Source: Pseudomonas furukawaii
GTDB taxonomy: Bacteria > Pseudomonadota > Gammaproteobacteria > Pseudomonadales > Pseudomonadaceae
Assembly: GCF_002355475.1 (NCBI RefSeq)
Contig: NZ_AP014862.1
Location: forward strand, 682,001 to 746,000
DNA length: 64,000 nucleotides
Direction of reading: 5' to 3'
The notes beneath the pieces were generated by a model that saw nothing but the letters and a program-made list of their open reading frames with translations, ran no database searches and was not told the DNA's origin. A program made the translations under genes and the position numbers. This document shows positions 34,619 to 42,491 of this stretch, piece after piece. Position 1 is the stretch's first letter; each line of letters begins with the position of its first letter.

Positions 34619-35611
34619 TCAGCGGGCCTTGTCGAGGGCCTTCCAGGCCAGGAGGAAGTCATCGCGGCCTGCGACCGCGGCCAGGTCGTCGACGGCGAAG
34701 ACCTTGATGTCGTCGAGCTCCGGCAGGCCGACATGGGCGCCGACCTGGATATCGCCCCGGCTCGGCCGGCGGTAGGCCCGCTCCAGCAGCGCCACCTGGG
34801 TGTCGCGGCTCAGCAGCAGGTCGTAGAGGCGGCGACCGCCCTCCGGGTTCGGGCCGTTCTTCACCAGCACCAGGGCTTCCTCGGTGACGAAGGTGCCCTC
34901 CTGTGGATAGACGAGGCGGATCTCCTCCTGGCCCCCCGCCACGTAGGCGTAGGCGTTGCCTTCGAAGGTGAGGCCGACGGCGTACTCGCCCTGGGCCACC
35001 TGGTTGAGGACGGCGCTGGAGTTGCGCGAGACCACCAGGTTCGCCGCCAGGCGCTGGAAGTCCTCCGCGCCGAGCAGCTGCCGCAGGCCCCAGAGCACGG
35101 TGTAGGCGGTGGAGGTGGTGGCCGGGTCGCCGACGATGATCCGTCCCTTCCAGGCCGGGGCCAGCAGGTCGCGCCAGTGGCTGGGTTCGGCGAGGTCGCC
35201 GAGCTGCTTGCGGTTCACCATCATCACCACCACCTGGATATTGGCCGTGCTCCAGAGCTGGTCCGGGTGATGGTGCGCGGGCGCGATGGCGGCGGCCTGG
35301 GGCGAGCGGTAGGGCTGGTAGAGCGAGGTGAAGGCCCCCAGCGTATTGGGTTGGGAACTCCAGAACACATCGGCGCGGGCCGCCCGGCTTTCGGCCTCGA
35401 TGCGCTTGAGCAGCGCCGCGCTGGAGCCGTTGACCACGCCGATCTTCAGGTCCGGCGCCAGCCGCGTCCCGCTGTCCAGCAGGGCCTGCACCGCCGAGTC
35501 GTTGTTGGTGGTGTAGAGCACCGCCTTGCCGCTGGCGGCGGCGGGCTGCATCAGGGCCAGGGCGATGGCCGCCAGCAGGGCCGGCAGCGGGTTGTTCCAG
35601 GGAAATGTCAT
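34619..35611 (-). CDS. ABC transporter solute-binding protein, AfuA/PhnS-like
   Basis: A 330-residue type II periplasmic binding protein. The start ATG at 35611 gives MTFPWNNPLPALLAAIALALMQPAAA as signal peptide. The mature part has VLYTTNNDSAVQALL, ARADVFWSSQPNTLGAF, GRIIVGDPATTSTAYTVLWGLRQLLG and YAVGLTFEGNAYAYV. These are marks of the family that binds ferric iron, hexose phosphates (AfuA) or 2-aminoethylphosphonate (PhnS). No iron-chelating Tyr pair is obvious. With the phosphatase next door, a phosphorylated ligand is the better guess. Confidence 0.8.
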   Translation of the reverse strand: MTFPWNNPLPALLAAIALALMQPAAASGKAVLYTTNNDSAVQALLDSGTRLAPDLKIGVVNGSSAALLKRIEAESRAARADVFWSSQPNTLGAFTSLYQPYRSPQAAAIAPAHHHPDQLWSTANIQVVVMMVNRKQLGDLAEPSHWRDLLAPAWKGRIIVGDPATTSTAYTVLWGLRQLLGAEDFQRLAANLVVSRNSSAVLNQVAQGEYAVGLTFEGNAYAYVAGGQEEIRLVYPQEGTFVTEEALVLVKNGPNPEGGRRLYDLLLSRDTQVALLERAYRRPSRGDIQVGAHVGLPELDDIKVFAVDDLAAVAGRDDFLLAWKALDKAR

Positions 35612-35634
35612 GGCGTCGTCCCTCCGTTCGTGGG

Positions 35635-37272
35635 CTAGAAGATCTTGATGTGGAACACCCGGGTGGCGATGACCACCGGAGTCAGGGTGAGCAGCACCAG
35701 GATCAGGCCGTAGGCGGCGGCCTGGCCCTGGAGCCCGGTCTCGATCAGGCGGAAGACCTGGATGGTGATGGTCTCCCGGCCGGCCGAGTACACCACCAGC
35801 GAGGCACTGAGCTCGGCGACTATGGTGGTCCAGGTGAGCACCGCCGCCGCCGCGACGGCGGGTGCCATCAGCGGCAGCACCACCTTCAGGAAGGAGCGCA
35901 GCGGCGGGACGCCGAGGCTGATGGAGGCCTCTTCCAGGGAGTCGGGAATGTTGTAGAGGGTGGCGGAGGCGCTGCGCACGCCAAAGGGAAAGCGCCGGAT
36001 GACGAAGGCCACCACCAGGATCGCCGCCGTGCCGCTGAGGGCCAGGGGCCCGGTGTTGAAGGTCATCACCAGGCCGATCCCCAGCACCGTGCCGGACATC
36101 GCCAGCGGCAGCATGGCGAGGTAATCGATGGCCGGGGTGAGCAGGTTCTTCTTCTTGATCACCAGGTAACTGATGACGACGCTGAGGAGGATGCCGATCA
36201 GGGTGGCCAGCGCGCCGTAGGCGAGGGTGTTGAGGATGGGCTCCGGATTGCGCAGCAGAACCCGGCCGAGGTTGTCCAGCGAGAAGACGCCCCACTGCAT
36301 CACCGGCCCTCGGGACTGGGTGAAGGCGCTCACCAGCACCATCAGCAGCGGCAGCGACGACAGCAGGATGAAGAGGACGGTGCCACCGCCCAGCAGCAGC
36401 CCGCGTATGCCTCGCAGGCGCCGCGCCGGCGCGCTGCGTCCCTGGACGATCTCGTAGCGCTTGCGCGACACCAGCCAGCGCTGGAGAAAGAGCACACCGG
36501 CGACGATGGCGATGGACAGGGTGGCGAGGGCGCTCTGCAGCGACGCGTTGGTGCCCATCTCGGAAATGAAGCTGAGGTAGGTCAGCACCGACAGCAACTG
36601 CACCTTGCCGCCCAGCAGGGTGGCGATGGCGAAGTTGCCCACCGCCAGGGTGAACACCAGGAGCCCGGAGGCCAGCACGGCGGGCATCACCACCGGCAGC
36701 ATCACCTGCAGCCGCGCCCGCGCCGGAGGCGTGCCCAGGCTCTGGGCCGCTTCCTCCAGCTGGGCATCGAAACCCCGGATGGCGGCGAGGGTGCCCAGGT
36801 AGATGTAGGTGTAGTAGACCAGGCTCATCACCAGCACCAGTCCGGGCCAGCCGTAGAAGCTCGGCAAGGCGAGGCCCAGGTGTTCGTCGAGGATGCGGGT
36901 GAGCAGGCCGTTGTTGCCGAGGATCATCAGCCAGGTCTGGCTGACGATCACCTCCGGCACCACCAGGGTGCAGACCGGCAGCACCGCCACCAGGGCCTTG
37001 CCGGGGAAGTCGAAGCGCGCCGTGACATAGGCCAGGGACACCCCCAGCACGCCGGCGCAGGCCGTGACCAGGCAGCCCAGCAGCAGGGTGTTGCCCAGGG
37101 CGCGGAGGTAGCTCGGGTCGTCCCGCAGCTGGCTCCAGCCGGTGCCCTCGGCGCCGGCGCCGAAGACGCTGGAGAAGAGCAGGTTCGCCAGGGGCCAGAG
37201 GAGGAAGGTCAGCAGCAGGGCCAGGGCGCAGAGGGCGAGGAGATGCCAGATGGAGGGGAGTCGGCTGTTCAT
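35635..37272 (-). CDS. ABC transporter permease, two fused membrane domains
   Basis: A 545-residue inner-membrane permease made of two BPD_transp_1 domains, about 12 segments in all. The first begins LLALCALALLLTFLLWPLANLL. The two EAA-type coupling loops are LEEAAQSLGTPPARARLQVMLPV and LEEASISLGVPPLRSFLKVVLPL. This fused layout is that of FbpB/AfuB and PhnUV-like importers. It overlaps the ATPase gene by 4 nt and precedes the binding-protein gene by 23 nt. Confidence 0.9.
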   Translation of the reverse strand: MNSRLPSIWHLLALCALALLLTFLLWPLANLLFSSVFGAGAEGTGWSQLRDDPSYLRALGNTLLLGCLVTACAGVLGVSLAYVTARFDFPGKALVAVLPVCTLVVPEVIVSQTWLMILGNNGLLTRILDEHLGLALPSFYGWPGLVLVMSLVYYTYIYLGTLAAIRGFDAQLEEAAQSLGTPPARARLQVMLPVVMPAVLASGLLVFTLAVGNFAIATLLGGKVQLLSVLTYLSFISEMGTNASLQSALATLSIAIVAGVLFLQRWLVSRKRYEIVQGRSAPARRLRGIRGLLLGGGTVLFILLSSLPLLMVLVSAFTQSRGPVMQWGVFSLDNLGRVLLRNPEPILNTLAYGALATLIGILLSVVISYLVIKKKNLLTPAIDYLAMLPLAMSGTVLGIGLVMTFNTGPLALSGTAAILVVAFVIRRFPFGVRSASATLYNIPDSLEEASISLGVPPLRSFLKVVLPLMAPAVAAAAVLTWTTIVAELSASLVVYSAGRETITIQVFRLIETGLQGQAAAYGLILVLLTLTPVVIATRVFHIKIF

Positions 37273-38339
37273 CGCGAGACCACCCGGACGTGCTGGGGAT
37301 CGAATTCCAGGCTGACCGGCTGGCCTTCGAGGAAGCCGCCGTCGTCGGGGCCGAAGCGGTCCACTGAAACCCGCTGTGTGTCCGTCAGCCGGATGCTGTA
37401 GCTGGTGCGGTTGCCCAGGTACTGCTTGCGGTGGATCCAGCCGTCCAGGCTGTTACCGTTCGCCTGCCCGGCGGCGCGCAGGCGGATGCTTTCCGGCCTC
37501 GCCACCAGGTGCACGCTGGGCTGCTCCAGGGGGCCGTCGGTGCGGGCCAGCAGGGACTGGCCGGCCACCAGGATGGCGACGCTGTCGGCGTCGGTCTGCT
37601 CCAACACCCTGGCGGCGAGCAGGTTGGCGGAGCCGACGAAGTCCGCCACATAGGTGCTGGAGGGCGACTGGTAGATGGCCTGCGGGCTGCCCAGCTGCTC
37701 GATGCGCCCCTGCCGCATCAGGGCGATCTGGTCGGACAGGGCCAGCGCTTCTTCCTGGTCGTGGGTGACGAAGACGGTGGTGATGCCGATTTCCCGTTGC
37801 AACTCGGCGATGGCGGTGCGGATCTGCAACCGCAGCCGGGCGTCGAGGTTCGACAGCGGCTCGTCCATCAGCAGCACCTCGGGCTCGATGGCCAGTGCGC
37901 GGGCGAGGGCGACGCGCTGGCGCTGGCCGCCCGAGAGGGCGGCGGGGTGGCGGTCCGCGAAGCCATCCATGCCCACCCGCTCCAGGTACTCGCCGACCTT
38001 CTGGCGGATGCGGGCCGCGTCCAGCTTCCGCGCCCTCAGGCCGTAGGCGACGTTGTCGAACACCGTCTTGTCGGGAAACAGGGCGTAGTCCTGGAAGACC
38101 ATGCCGATGCCGCGCCGATGGGGCGGCATCCGGGTCATGTCGACCGCGCCGAGACTCAGGCTGCCGCGCGTGGGGTGAATGAAACCGGCGATCACCCGCA
38201 GCAAGGTGGTCTTGCCGCAACCGCTGGGGCCCAACAGGGTGAAGAAGCTGCCCTCGGGGATTTCCAGGTCGAGGCCATCGATCACCTTGACCCCGCTGCC
38301 GTAGCTCACCTCCAGTTGGCGGATGCTGATGGATGACAT
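37269..38339 (-). CDS. ABC transporter ATPase, FbpC/PotA/PhnT-like
   Basis: A 356-residue ATPase. Walker A is GPSGCGKTTLL (about 37-47), the Q-loop is GMVFQDYALFP, the signature is LSGGQRQRVALARAL, Walker B is VLLMDEPLSNLD, and the H-loop is VTHDQEEAL. A TOBE-type regulatory domain follows from about 270 (HLVARPESIRLR). ATG 38339 (MSSISIRQLEVSYG) is chosen over the open extension to 38444. It is the first gene of the importer operon (ATPase, permease, binding protein, phosphatase). Confidence 0.9.
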   Translation of the reverse strand: MSSISIRQLEVSYGSGVKVIDGLDLEIPEGSFFTLLGPSGCGKTTLLRVIAGFIHPTRGSLSLGAVDMTRMPPHRRGIGMVFQDYALFPDKTVFDNVAYGLRARKLDAARIRQKVGEYLERVGMDGFADRHPAALSGGQRQRVALARALAIEPEVLLMDEPLSNLDARLRLQIRTAIAELQREIGITTVFVTHDQEEALALSDQIALMRQGRIEQLGSPQAIYQSPSSTYVADFVGSANLLAARVLEQTDADSVAILVAGQSLLARTDGPLEQPSVHLVARPESIRLRAAGQANGNSLDGWIHRKQYLGNRTSYSIRLTDTQRVSVDRFGPDDGGFLEGQPVSLEFDPQHVRVVSR

Positions 38340-38508
38340 TGAGCGCCTCCGGTGATTCCCGTTCGTCCGTGGGTGCGAGGTGGCTCGCCCCCTTTCGCCG
38401 CCCCACTCTGGACGTGCCGGTGGCGGGTGGCTTGAACGATTCATCGCCGTGGGATGACGAATTCGGCACAGCCGTGGCCATCGCAGGCCCGCCAGCGAGC
38501 CGGGCGTT

Positions 38509-39258
38509 TCAGCGGTGAAAGCTGTCCCGGTACTGGCTGGGGGAGAGCCCGGTGTGTGTCCTGAACTGCCGGCTGAAGGCGCTGTGGTCGCTGTAGCCGC
38601 ACTGGTGGGCGATCTCGGTGATGGGCAGGTCGCCGGCCAGCAACTGGGTGGCGGCGCCCAGTCGGGCCTTGTGGATCATCTGCCGTGGGGTGAGCTGGAA
38701 GATGCGCTTGCACAACCGACCCAGCTGGGCCACGGAAAGCTCCGCGATGGCGGTCAGGTCATCCAGGCTGATGGGGTCGGCGAAGTGCTCGCGGATGTAG
38801 GCGTCCACCGCAGCCAGGCGCTGGTAGGCGGGATGGCTGGACTGCGGGGCCTGCAGGTCGTAGGAGATGCCCGCCATGCCGATCACCCGCCGCCCCAGGT
38901 CACGCAGCGCCAGCTTGTGGGTCAGGCACCAGCCGGGCTGGCGCCCCGGGTAGAGGTGCAGTTCGAGCTGGTCGCTCAGGGGCTCGCCGCCGTCCAGCAC
39001 CTGGCGATCCTGTTCGGTGTAGCGGGAGCCGAAGCGGCTGGGGAAGACGTCCTCGGCGGTCCGCCCCAGCAGGGACGCCTTGTCGTTCACCCCGCAGCGA
39101 CGGGCCAGGGTCTGGTTGACCAGGACGTAGCGCGCCTCCAGGTCCTTGACGAAGAACACCACGCCCGGCATCGCATCCAGCAGGGGCGCCACCTGTTCGA
39201 GGCAGGTGAGCAGGCCGGGGAGGTCGGGGGCCAGGGGAAGGTGTTCGATCTGCATCAT
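38509..39258 (-). CDS. AraC-family regulator with N-terminal PAS domain
   Basis: A 249-residue regulator. A PAS-like fold at about 20-140 (LLDAMPGVVFFVKDLEARYVLVNQTLARRCG, then LLGRTAEDVFP and IGMAGISYDL) is joined to an AraC double helix-turn-helix (YIREHFADPISLDDLTAIAELSVAQLGRLCKRIF and ITEIAHQCGYSDHSAFSRQFRTHTGLSPSQYR). The start is uncertain. ATG 39258 is used because the longer frame begins with TTG at 39288; no strong ribosome site is seen. It lies 169 nt upstream of the importer operon on the same strand and is its likely regulator. Confidence 0.83.
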   Translation of the reverse strand: MMQIEHLPLAPDLPGLLTCLEQVAPLLDAMPGVVFFVKDLEARYVLVNQTLARRCGVNDKASLLGRTAEDVFPSRFGSRYTEQDRQVLDGGEPLSDQLELHLYPGRQPGWCLTHKLALRDLGRRVIGMAGISYDLQAPQSSHPAYQRLAAVDAYIREHFADPISLDDLTAIAELSVAQLGRLCKRIFQLTPRQMIHKARLGAATQLLAGDLPITEIAHQCGYSDHSAFSRQFRTHTGLSPSQYRDSFHR

Positions 39259-39553
39259 TCTCACGACGCCGGCGAGCAGGTTGCGCAAGGGCCCTGCTGG
39301 CCATCCGGTCGCCTCGTGGTCTTCGACAGGTGCATCGGGCGTGGGTGTCGAAGAACCTAGCGCAGGCGAGGCGTCTCGGTGCCCCGAAGTGGCGGCGTAA
39401 ATGCGTATTCACGCCTCGGATTCGGCGTCAGGAACCCTGGGCATTTTCTGCGAGCCTGAAGGGCAGGGGCGTCGAGGCGTCGTCACCCCGAATGGGGTGG
39501 ACGGAAAGGGGAGGGGGAACCGGCCGCTCCCGGCGGGACGCGGACCGGTGCGA

Positions 39554-40441
39554 TCAGCTGCGGCGTTCGACGATGTAGCGGGCCAGCGCGCGCAGCGGCT
39601 CGGCGGAGTCGCCCAGGCCGGCGACGGCGGCCAGGGCCTGGTCGCGCAGTTCGAGGGCGTAGGCCTTGGCCCTGTCCATGCCGAGCAGGGCCGGGTAGGT
39701 GGGCTTGTCGTGGGCCTGGTCCTTGCCCTGGGTCTTGCCCAGGGTGGCGGTGTCGCTTTCCACGTCGAGGATGTCGTCCTGTACCTGGAAGGCCAGGCCG
39801 ACGGCGCGGGCGTAGATGCGTAGCGCCGCCAGGGCCGCCGGGGTGGCCTGGCCGCTGGCGAGGGCGCCGAGGCGCACGCTGGCTTCGATCAGGGCGCCGG
39901 TCTTGTGCCGGTGCATGGTTTCCAGGGCGGCCTGGTCCAGCTTGAGGCCGACCGAGCCCAGGTCGATGGCCTGGCCGCCCACCATGCCGGCGGGGCCGGC
40001 GGCGTGACCGAGGCTGGCGACCATGGCCAGGCGCGTCTCGGCGTCCTGGGGATTGCGCTCGGCGTCGGCCAGGACCTCGAAGGCGAGGGCCTGCAGGCCG
40101 TCGCCGGCGAGGATGGCGCAGGCTTCGTCGAAGGCGATGTGGGTGGTGGGCTGGCCCCGGCGCAGGTCGTCGTCGTCCATGGCCGGCAGGTCGTCGTGGA
40201 CCAGGGAGTAGGCGTGGATCAGCTCCACGGCGCAGGCGGCACCATCGGCCCGGGCCGGGTCGCCGCCCAGGGCCTCGCAGGCGGCGTAGACGAGCAGCGG
40301 GCGCACGCGCTTGCCACCGTTCACCACGCTGTAGCGCATGGCCTGGTAGAGGCGCTCCAGGGGAGCGAGGGGGGGCTCGAAGAGCGCCGCCAGCGCGGCG
40401 TCCACGCGCTGCTGGCAGCGGGCCTGGTAGCCGGCGATCAT
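39554..40441 (-). CDS. ispA: Farnesyl diphosphate synthase
   Basis: IspA condenses isopentenyl diphosphate with dimethylallyl and geranyl diphosphates. The 295-residue protein has the chain-length and first Asp-rich motif [26 protein letters not shown], and the second Asp motif [13 protein letters not shown]. Its start overlaps xseB by 4 nt as in other pseudomonads. The expected next gene, dxs, is missing here, and a region of about 15 kb lies between. Confidence 0.95.
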   Translation of the reverse strand: MIAGYQARCQQRVDAALAALFEPPLAPLERLYQAMRYSVVNGGKRVRPLLVYAACEALGGDPARADGAACAVELIHAYSLVHDDLPAMDDDDLRRGQPTTHIAFDEACAILAGDGLQALAFEVLADAERNPQDAETRLAMVASLGHAAGPAGMVGGQAIDLGSVGLKLDQAALETMHRHKTGALIEASVRLGALASGQATPAALAALRIYARAVGLAFQVQDDILDVESDTATLGKTQGKDQAHDKPTYPALLGMDRAKAYALELRDQALAAVAGLGDSAEPLRALARYIVERRS

Positions 40442-40680
40442 GCCTGGTCGTCCGCGTCGAAGGGCGCTTCTTCCAGTTGGCCGTCACGTTCCAGGAGGAT
40501 CTGTACCTTCTGCTCGGCCTGGTTCAGTGCGGCCTGGCACTCGCGCGTCAGGCGGATGCCTTGCTCGAAGGCGCCGAGGGAGTCTTCCAGCGACAGCTCG
40601 CCGCTTTCCAGCCGCTCCACCAGGGTCTGCAGTTCGGCTAGGGACTGTTCGAAATCGGGGGTGGCTTTCTTGCGGGCCAT
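40438..40680 (-). CDS. xseB: Exodeoxyribonuclease VII small subunit
   Basis: XseB partners the large subunit XseA (not in the window) to degrade single-stranded DNA. ATG 40680 gives 80 residues, [41 protein letters not shown], the two-helix hairpin of the family, with an acidic tail. The open extension to 40716 is not conserved. It overlaps ispA by 4 nt. Confidence 0.95.
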   Translation of the reverse strand: MARKKATPDFEQSLAELQTLVERLESGELSLEDSLGAFEQGIRLTRECQAALNQAEQKVQILLERDGQLEEAPFDADDQA

Positions 40681-40779
40681 GCTGCTGTCTCGCGGAGGTC
40701 GAATCGGGCGCGACACTAGCAGAGCGGGCCTTTGCGGGCAAATGAAGGGGGCGGATGGCGGTGCGTGACCTGGCGCATC

Positions 40780-41538
40780 CTAGGCCGTGACGAAGTAGTA
40801 GACCGTCATCCCCGCGCCCACCGCGATCACCAGGCCGCGCAGCCACTGTGTGGGGAGCCGGCGCGCCAGGGCGCCGCCGGCGTAGCCGCCGCAACTGGCC
40901 GCACCCAGCAGCACCGCCAGCTCCGCCCAGCTGACTCGGCCGGCGATGACGAAGGTCACCACCGCGACGCTGTAGATGACGCTGGACAGCAGGTTCTTCA
41001 GGGCGTTGGCTCGCAGCAGCGGATGCCCCTCGATGGAGAAGGCCGCCAGCTGCAGGATGCCCATGCCGGCGCCGAAGTAGCCGCCGTACACCGCCACCAG
41101 TGCGTGGGCGAGGCCGCTCCCCGGGCCGTGGGGAGGCAGCTCCCCGGCGGTGCGCTGGCGGTTGACCAGGCGGCTCAGCCAGGGACTGGCGGCGAACAGC
41201 AGGGTGGCGGCCAGCAGCAGCCAGGGAATCAGCTTGCGGAAGGTTTCGTCGCCCCCGGCCAGCAGCAACAGGCCACCGCCCACGCCACCCAGCACTGACA
41301 GCGCCACCAGCGGCAGCACATAGCGCCCCAGGGAGCGCAACTGCTCCCGCGCCGCCCAGCTGGCGGCGAGGCTCGCCGGCCAGAGCGCCACGGCATTGGT
41401 GGCGTTGGCGGTCACCGGCGGCAGGCCGGTGGCCAGCAGGGCCGGAAAGGAAAAGAAGGTGCCGCCGCCGGCCAGTGCGTTCATGCCGCCGGCGGCGAAG
41501 CCGGCGAGCAGGAGGAGGATGACGTCGTGAAGGCTCAT
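40780..41538 (-). CDS. TauE/SafE-family membrane exporter
   Basis: A 252-residue inner-membrane protein with about 7-8 hydrophobic segments. The family opening is LLLLAGFAAGGMNALAGGGTFFSFPALLATGLPPVTANATNAVALWP. The matching second repeat is GYFGAGMGILQLAAF...LRANALKNLLSSVIYSVAVVTFV. Members export sulfite, sulfoacetate or related anions, but the substrate here is unknown. It stands alone on the minus strand upstream of xseB. Confidence 0.88.
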   Translation of the reverse strand: MSLHDVILLLLAGFAAGGMNALAGGGTFFSFPALLATGLPPVTANATNAVALWPASLAASWAAREQLRSLGRYVLPLVALSVLGGVGGGLLLLAGGDETFRKLIPWLLLAATLLFAASPWLSRLVNRQRTAGELPPHGPGSGLAHALVAVYGGYFGAGMGILQLAAFSIEGHPLLRANALKNLLSSVIYSVAVVTFVIAGRVSWAELAVLLGAASCGGYAGGALARRLPTQWLRGLVIAVGAGMTVYYFVTA

Positions 41539-41961
41539 GGCGGTACCCGCAAAAAGTCGGCAGCGTAACCCTCGGGGGTGAACGGTGGCAAAGCGGCGCT
41601 CAACGGCGAGGCTTGTCGCCCTCCGCCGACCAGTGAGCCGAATCGGTGAATCAACGGGACCGCGCGATCCGCCCCGCGCATTATGCTTTCAACAACCGTA
41701 TGGGGCGGGGGCAGTAAGGCGCAGGGAAGCCGACTCCATGGCCGTGCCGGGCAGTCTGGGCAGCGGGCCGATCAGGGAAAGGCGTCACGTTCGATCTCAG
41801 GCCGGAACCGGGTTCACTTGCCCCGCTTCCGGCCTCTTTCATTCCCGGGCGGGACAACAGGCGGGATGCCCCTCGGGGTCCCCGCAGGCGCGAGCCCGCT
41901 CGCGAAGCGTTCCAAGGGATTCGCCGACAAGCCGCACCCCCCGGGAACCAACGCACACGGC
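41539..41961. other. Non-coding region with a REP-like palindrome
   Basis: No convincing gene is seen in this stretch of about 420 bp. A REP-type segment (GCGCGAGCCCGCTCGCGAAG, 41888-41907) with the short palindrome GCGAGCCCGCTCGC lies near the lipoprotein stop. Another GC-rich imperfect palindrome spans 41799-41850. The promoter of the TauE-type gene should lie in 41540-41700 on the minus strand. Confidence 0.5.
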
Positions 41962-42396
41962 TCATTTCGCCGTGGGGGCGTCCTCCCGCAGCGCGAAGCC
42001 TTCGCGGTTGTCGCTGATGATGCGGAAGTGCTCGCTCTGGCCGCTGTCCACATGGGCGGCTTTTTCACGGCGCAGGCGCCCCATGGAGCAGAGGGTGTCG
42101 TCCTGCTCGTCGATGCCGATGCCGACGATGCGGTCCCCGGCCGGTACTTCGAAGCTGGCCACCTCGCCGGTGCCGATGCGCGCCGCCAGTTGGCGATCCA
42201 CATGCACGGCGATGTAGCAGCCGCTGCCCAGTCCCCCCATGTCGCGGTTCACCACGATACGGCCGCCGCCCGGCACCGGCTCCTGGAAGGCCAGCAGGCG
42301 GTCCGCGGGAACCGGTTTGATGAATTCGGCGTCGCCGCGATAGGACGAACAGCCAGCGAGCAGGAACAGTGAAACCAGGGCGCAGGTCAGACGCAT
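41962..42396 (-). CDS. Small lipoprotein with cell-envelope signal, 144 aa
   Basis: ATG 42396 starts a lipoprotein signal MRLTCALVSLFLLAGC with lipobox LLAGC (Cys-16). The longer frame (42426) is unlikely, and the sequence just before 42396 contains AAGGAGG. The mature body has RIVVNRDMGGLGSGCYIAVHVDRQLAARI and FEVPAGDRIVGIGIDEQDDTLCSM with two Cys that could pair. It resembles DUF2846-type lipoproteins but assignment is loose. Function is unknown. It lies between the exporter and the phenol regulator. Confidence 0.75.
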   Translation of the reverse strand: MRLTCALVSLFLLAGCSSYRGDAEFIKPVPADRLLAFQEPVPGGGRIVVNRDMGGLGSGCYIAVHVDRQLAARIGTGEVASFEVPAGDRIVGIGIDEQDDTLCSMGRLRREKAAHVDSGQSEHFRIISDNREGFALREDAPTAK

Positions 42397-42491
42397 GTAG
42401 CCCTCCTTGGGCGCAATCATGAACACGACAGTGCTGCTGGAACTCTAGTGGATGGATCGGGCTTTGCCATGACGATGCCCGGCCCTTCGCC

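Noticed and set aside
32804-35638. 944-codon plus-strand frame opposite the porin, phosphatase and binding protein
   Set aside because: It spans three distinct minus-strand genes and has no domain pattern.
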